This document shows, piece after piece, positions 5,653 through 7,525 of a stretch of DNA of 7,525 nt. The first letter of the stretch is position 1, and each line of letters begins with the position of its first letter. A program made the translations under genes and the position numbers. The notes below the pieces were generated by a model. That model saw nothing but the letters and a program-made list of their open reading frames with translations, ran no database searches and had not been told where the DNA came from. The DNA comes from JBOFOR01 sp051654865. GTDB taxonomy: Bacteria; Bacillota; Clostridia; Peptostreptococcales; Peptostreptococcaceae. The stretch spans positions 1 through 7,525 of the forward strand of contig JBOFYV010000095.1 of NCBI GenBank assembly GCA_051654865.1. Direction: 5' to 3'.

Positions 5653-7077
5653 ATGTTAAATAATATAAAAAGAACTAAAATAGTATGTACATTAGGACCA
5701 GCTTCAGATAAAGAAGAAATATTAAAAGAACTTGTAAAAAATGGATTAAATGTAGCGAGAATGAATTTCTCTCATGGTTCTCATCCAGAACACAAAGAGA
5801 GAATGGATATAGTAAAGAAAGTAAGAAAAGAATTAAATCAGCCAGTAGCAATACTGTTAGATACAAAAGGGCCTGAAATAAGAACGGGTAACTTTGATAT
5901 GCCAGAAGTATTATTAGAAGAAGGTAAAAAATTCACTATAACAATGAAAGATGTTGTAGGAAATCAAGAAATGTGTACAGTAAGCTACAAAGGATTAGCT
6001 AATGATGTAGTAGTAGGAGATACTATATTAATAGATGATGGATTAGTAGGACTTAGAGTAGATGAAATAAACGGTGAAGAAATAGTATGTACAGTAGAAA
6101 ACTCTGGTATAGTTAAAAATCATAAAGGAGTTAATGTTCCTGGTGTAAAAATAAACTTACCAGCATTAACAGACAAAGATATAAGTGATATAGAATTTGG
6201 TATATCTCAAGAAATAGACTATATAGCAGCTTCTTTTGTAAGAAAACCATCAGATGTGTTAGAAATAAGAGAAGTATTAGAAAGAAATAACGCTACACAT
6301 ATACAAATAATATCGAAGATTGAGAACCAAGAAGGTATAGATAATATAGATGAAATAATAGCTGTATCTGATGGTATAATGGTAGCTAGAGGAGACCTTG
6401 GAGTTGAAATACCAACAGAAGAAATACCAATAGCTCAAAAAATGATGATAAGAAAATGTAACGAAGTAGGTAAACCAGTTATAACAGCTACTCAAATGTT
6501 AGACTCTATGATGAGAAATCCGAGACCTACGAGAGCAGAAGTTACTGATGTTGCAAATGCAATATATGATGGAACAGATGCTATAATGCTTTCAGGAGAA
6601 ACCGCTGCTGGTAAATATCCAGTTGAAGCAGTAAAAACTATGGCTTCTATAGCAAAAAGAACAGAAGAAACAATAGATTATGCTAAGTTACTAAACAAAA
6701 GACAAATTTCAGAAGCAACAGTAACAAATGCAATAAGTCATGCTACTTGTACTACAGCAACAGACTTAAATGCAGCTTCAATAGTAACATTTACAACTTC
6801 AGGACATACAGCTAGAATGGTATCTAGATTTAGACCAGCTTGTCCAATAATAGCAACGACAATAGATGAAGGTGTTATGAGAAGGCTAGCATTATGCTTT
6901 GGAGTATACCCAGTTAAAGTAAATAATGCTAATACTACTGATGAAATAATAGAAAATTCTGTATCAGTAGTAAAAGATATGAAAGCTGTAAACGAAGGAG
7001 ATTTAGTAGTTATAACTGCTGGAGTTCCAGTCGGAGTAAGAGGAACTACAAACTTAATAAAAGTACATTCAATATAA
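5653..7077 (+). CDS. pyk: Pyruvate kinase, copy 2 (glycerate-operon paralogue)
   Basis: This second complete pyruvate kinase makes pyruvate and ATP from phosphoenolpyruvate. In this operon it would repay the ATP used by glycerate kinase. It is 474 residues, colinear with copy 1 without any indel. By hand count there are about 59 substitutions (about 88% identity). All catalytic residues are kept: Arg36, Lys72, Glu75, Lys222, Glu224, Asp248, Thr280. Residues 209-327 are identical between copies, while 37 of the 59 changes fall after residue 327, mostly in the C-terminal regulatory domain (for example W416F and Q463R in the likely effector region). The SD AGGAG is 7 nt upstream. The 20 nt ending just after the SD (5627-5646) match the copy-1 leader (337-356) at 18 of 20 positions, so the duplication included the ribosome-binding region. 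Its early Asn codons are all AAT (6 of 6), unlike copy 1, suggesting lower expression. The 55-nt gap after the permease has no terminator, so it is probably co-transcribed. Confidence 0.97.
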   Translation: MLNNIKRTKIVCTLGPASDKEEILKELVKNGLNVARMNFSHGSHPEHKERMDIVKKVRKELNQPVAILLDTKGPEIRTGNFDMPEVLLEEGKKFTITMKDVVGNQEMCTVSYKGLANDVVVGDTILIDDGLVGLRVDEINGEEIVCTVENSGIVKNHKGVNVPGVKINLPALTDKDISDIEFGISQEIDYIAASFVRKPSDVLEIREVLERNNATHIQIISKIENQEGIDNIDEIIAVSDGIMVARGDLGVEIPTEEIPIAQKMMIRKCNEVGKPVITATQMLDSMMRNPRPTRAEVTDVANAIYDGTDAIMLSGETAAGKYPVEAVKTMASIAKRTEETIDYAKLLNKRQISEATVTNAISHATCTTATDLNAASIVTFTTSGHTARMVSRFRPACPIIATTIDEGVMRRLALCFGVYPVKVNNANTTDEIIENSVSVVKDMKAVNEGDLVVITAGVPVGVRGTTNLIKVHSI

Positions 7078-7116
7078 TATAGAATCAAAAAGTAAAAAAT
7101 ATATCAAAATAACAAA

Positions 7117-7147
7117 GGGTTAATCTGTAAAATTACAGATTAACCTT
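7117..7147 (+). terminator. Hairpin between pyk copy 2 and eno copy 2 (leaky terminator or processing element)
   Basis: GGTTAATCTGTAA (7118-7130) pairs perfectly with TTACAGATTAACC (7133-7145), so the actual loop is probably 4 nt. The tail (TTAATAC) lacks a real U-run, which weakens it as a terminator. Only 32 nt remain between the hairpin and the enolase start, too few for a separate promoter. Partial read-through or an mRNA-stabilising role is therefore plausible. Its A-rich left flank would read as a U-rich tail on the opposite strand. Confidence 0.6.
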
Positions 7148-7179
7148 AATACATATGAAGAATGAGAGGAGACAAAATT

Positions 7180-7525
7180 ATGTCAGTAATCGAATTAGTA
7201 TACGCAAGAGAAGTATTAGACTCAAGAGGAAACCCAACTGTAGAGGTTGAAGTAATATTAGAAAGCGGATCTCAAGGTAGAGCTATAGTTCCATCAGGAG
7301 CTTCTACAGGAGCTTTCGAAGCTGTTGAATTAAGAGACGGTGACAAAGGAAGATACTTAGGAAAAGGTGTTGAAGATGCAGTTAACAACGTAAACGAAAT
7401 AATAGCACCTGAATTAGAAGGAATGGACGCATTCGATCAACCAGGATTAGATGCATTAATGATAGAATTAGATGGAACTCCAAACAAAGGTAAGTTAGGA
7501 GCTAACGCAATACTAGCTGTATCTA
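7180..7525 (+). CDS. eno: Enolase, N-terminal 115 residues (copy 2, 3' end outside window)
   Basis: This cytosolic 2-phosphoglycerate dehydratase would here convert the product of glycerate kinase to phosphoenolpyruvate for the adjacent pyruvate kinase. The N-terminus is typical: IELVYAREVLDSRGNPTVEV, the mobile active-site loop VPSGASTGAFEAVELRD (38-54), RYLGKGV, and LDGTPNKGKLGANAILAVS at the window edge. The ATG is fixed by the SD AGAGGAG (7165-7171), 8 nt upstream, and by the family's standard start. The frame is open to the end of the window. It does not overlap the visible part of eno copy 1, so the two cannot be compared here. All six Asn codons are AAC, as in the housekeeping copy and unlike pyk copy 2, so it may be strongly expressed or recently copied. 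A hairpin lies between it and pyk copy 2. Confidence 0.97.
   Translation, partial: MSVIELVYAREVLDSRGNPTVEVEVILESGSQGRAIVPSGASTGAFEAVELRDGDKGRYLGKGVEDAVNNVNEIIAPELEGMDAFDQPGLDALMIELDGTPNKGKLGANAILAVS

Noticed and set aside
7050..7078. Separate eno2 promoter using the TATAAT at 7073-7078
   Set aside because: The only -35-like hexamer (TTAATA, 7054-7059) is 13 bp away, too close. The match overlaps the pyk2 stop region, where AT-rich sequence makes chance hits likely.
1..7525. Composite transposon or integrated element flanked by the duplicated eno/pyk genes
   Set aside because: No transposase, integrase, terminal inverted repeats, tRNA or target-site duplication is visible. The flanking repeats are functional metabolic genes.

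Overview
The window comes from a low-GC Gram-positive anaerobe, most likely in the class Clostridia. The evidence is strongly A/T-ending codons, purine-rich Shine-Dalgarno (SD) sequences 7-8 nt from ATG starts, and enolase and pyruvate kinase sequences of clostridial type. The enolase N-terminus resembles that of Clostridioides and relatives (family Peptostreptococcaceae). That placement is from memory of the family, not a search.

All seven genes lie on the + strand. The order is: the 3' end of an enolase (eno copy 1, ending at 188), a hairpin terminator, a monocistronic pyruvate kinase (pyk copy 1, 363-1787), a strong terminator, a CdaR/PucR-type sugar-diacid/glycerate regulator (1915-3009), a dense 152-bp control region, a class-I glycerate kinase (3162-4304), a GntP-family permease (4335-5597), a second pyruvate kinase (5653-7077), a hairpin, and the 5' end of a second enolase (from 7180, running off the window).

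The genes from 3162 onward read as a self-contained route from external glycerate to pyruvate. The permease imports glycerate. The kinase (GarK/GlxK family, whose characterised E. coli members make 2-phosphoglycerate) phosphorylates it. The dedicated enolase makes phosphoenolpyruvate, and the dedicated pyruvate kinase makes pyruvate and recovers the ATP spent. No phosphoglycerate mutase is present, and none is needed if the product is 2-phosphoglycerate. The housekeeping-looking eno and pyk copies sit directly upstream, so the glycerate genes are bracketed as eno-pyk-[cdaR-kinase-permease]-pyk-eno.

Control appears concentrated at 3047-3138. Two near-identical 14-bp palindromes (TGTTAWGTRTAACA) lie exactly 42 bp apart. 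The second abuts a weak -35 paired with a perfect TATAAT. A catabolite-repression (cre)-like site lies between the two palindromes, and a further inverted repeat covers the -10. The natural hypothesis is glycerate-dependent activation by the adjacent CdaR, overridden by CcpA.
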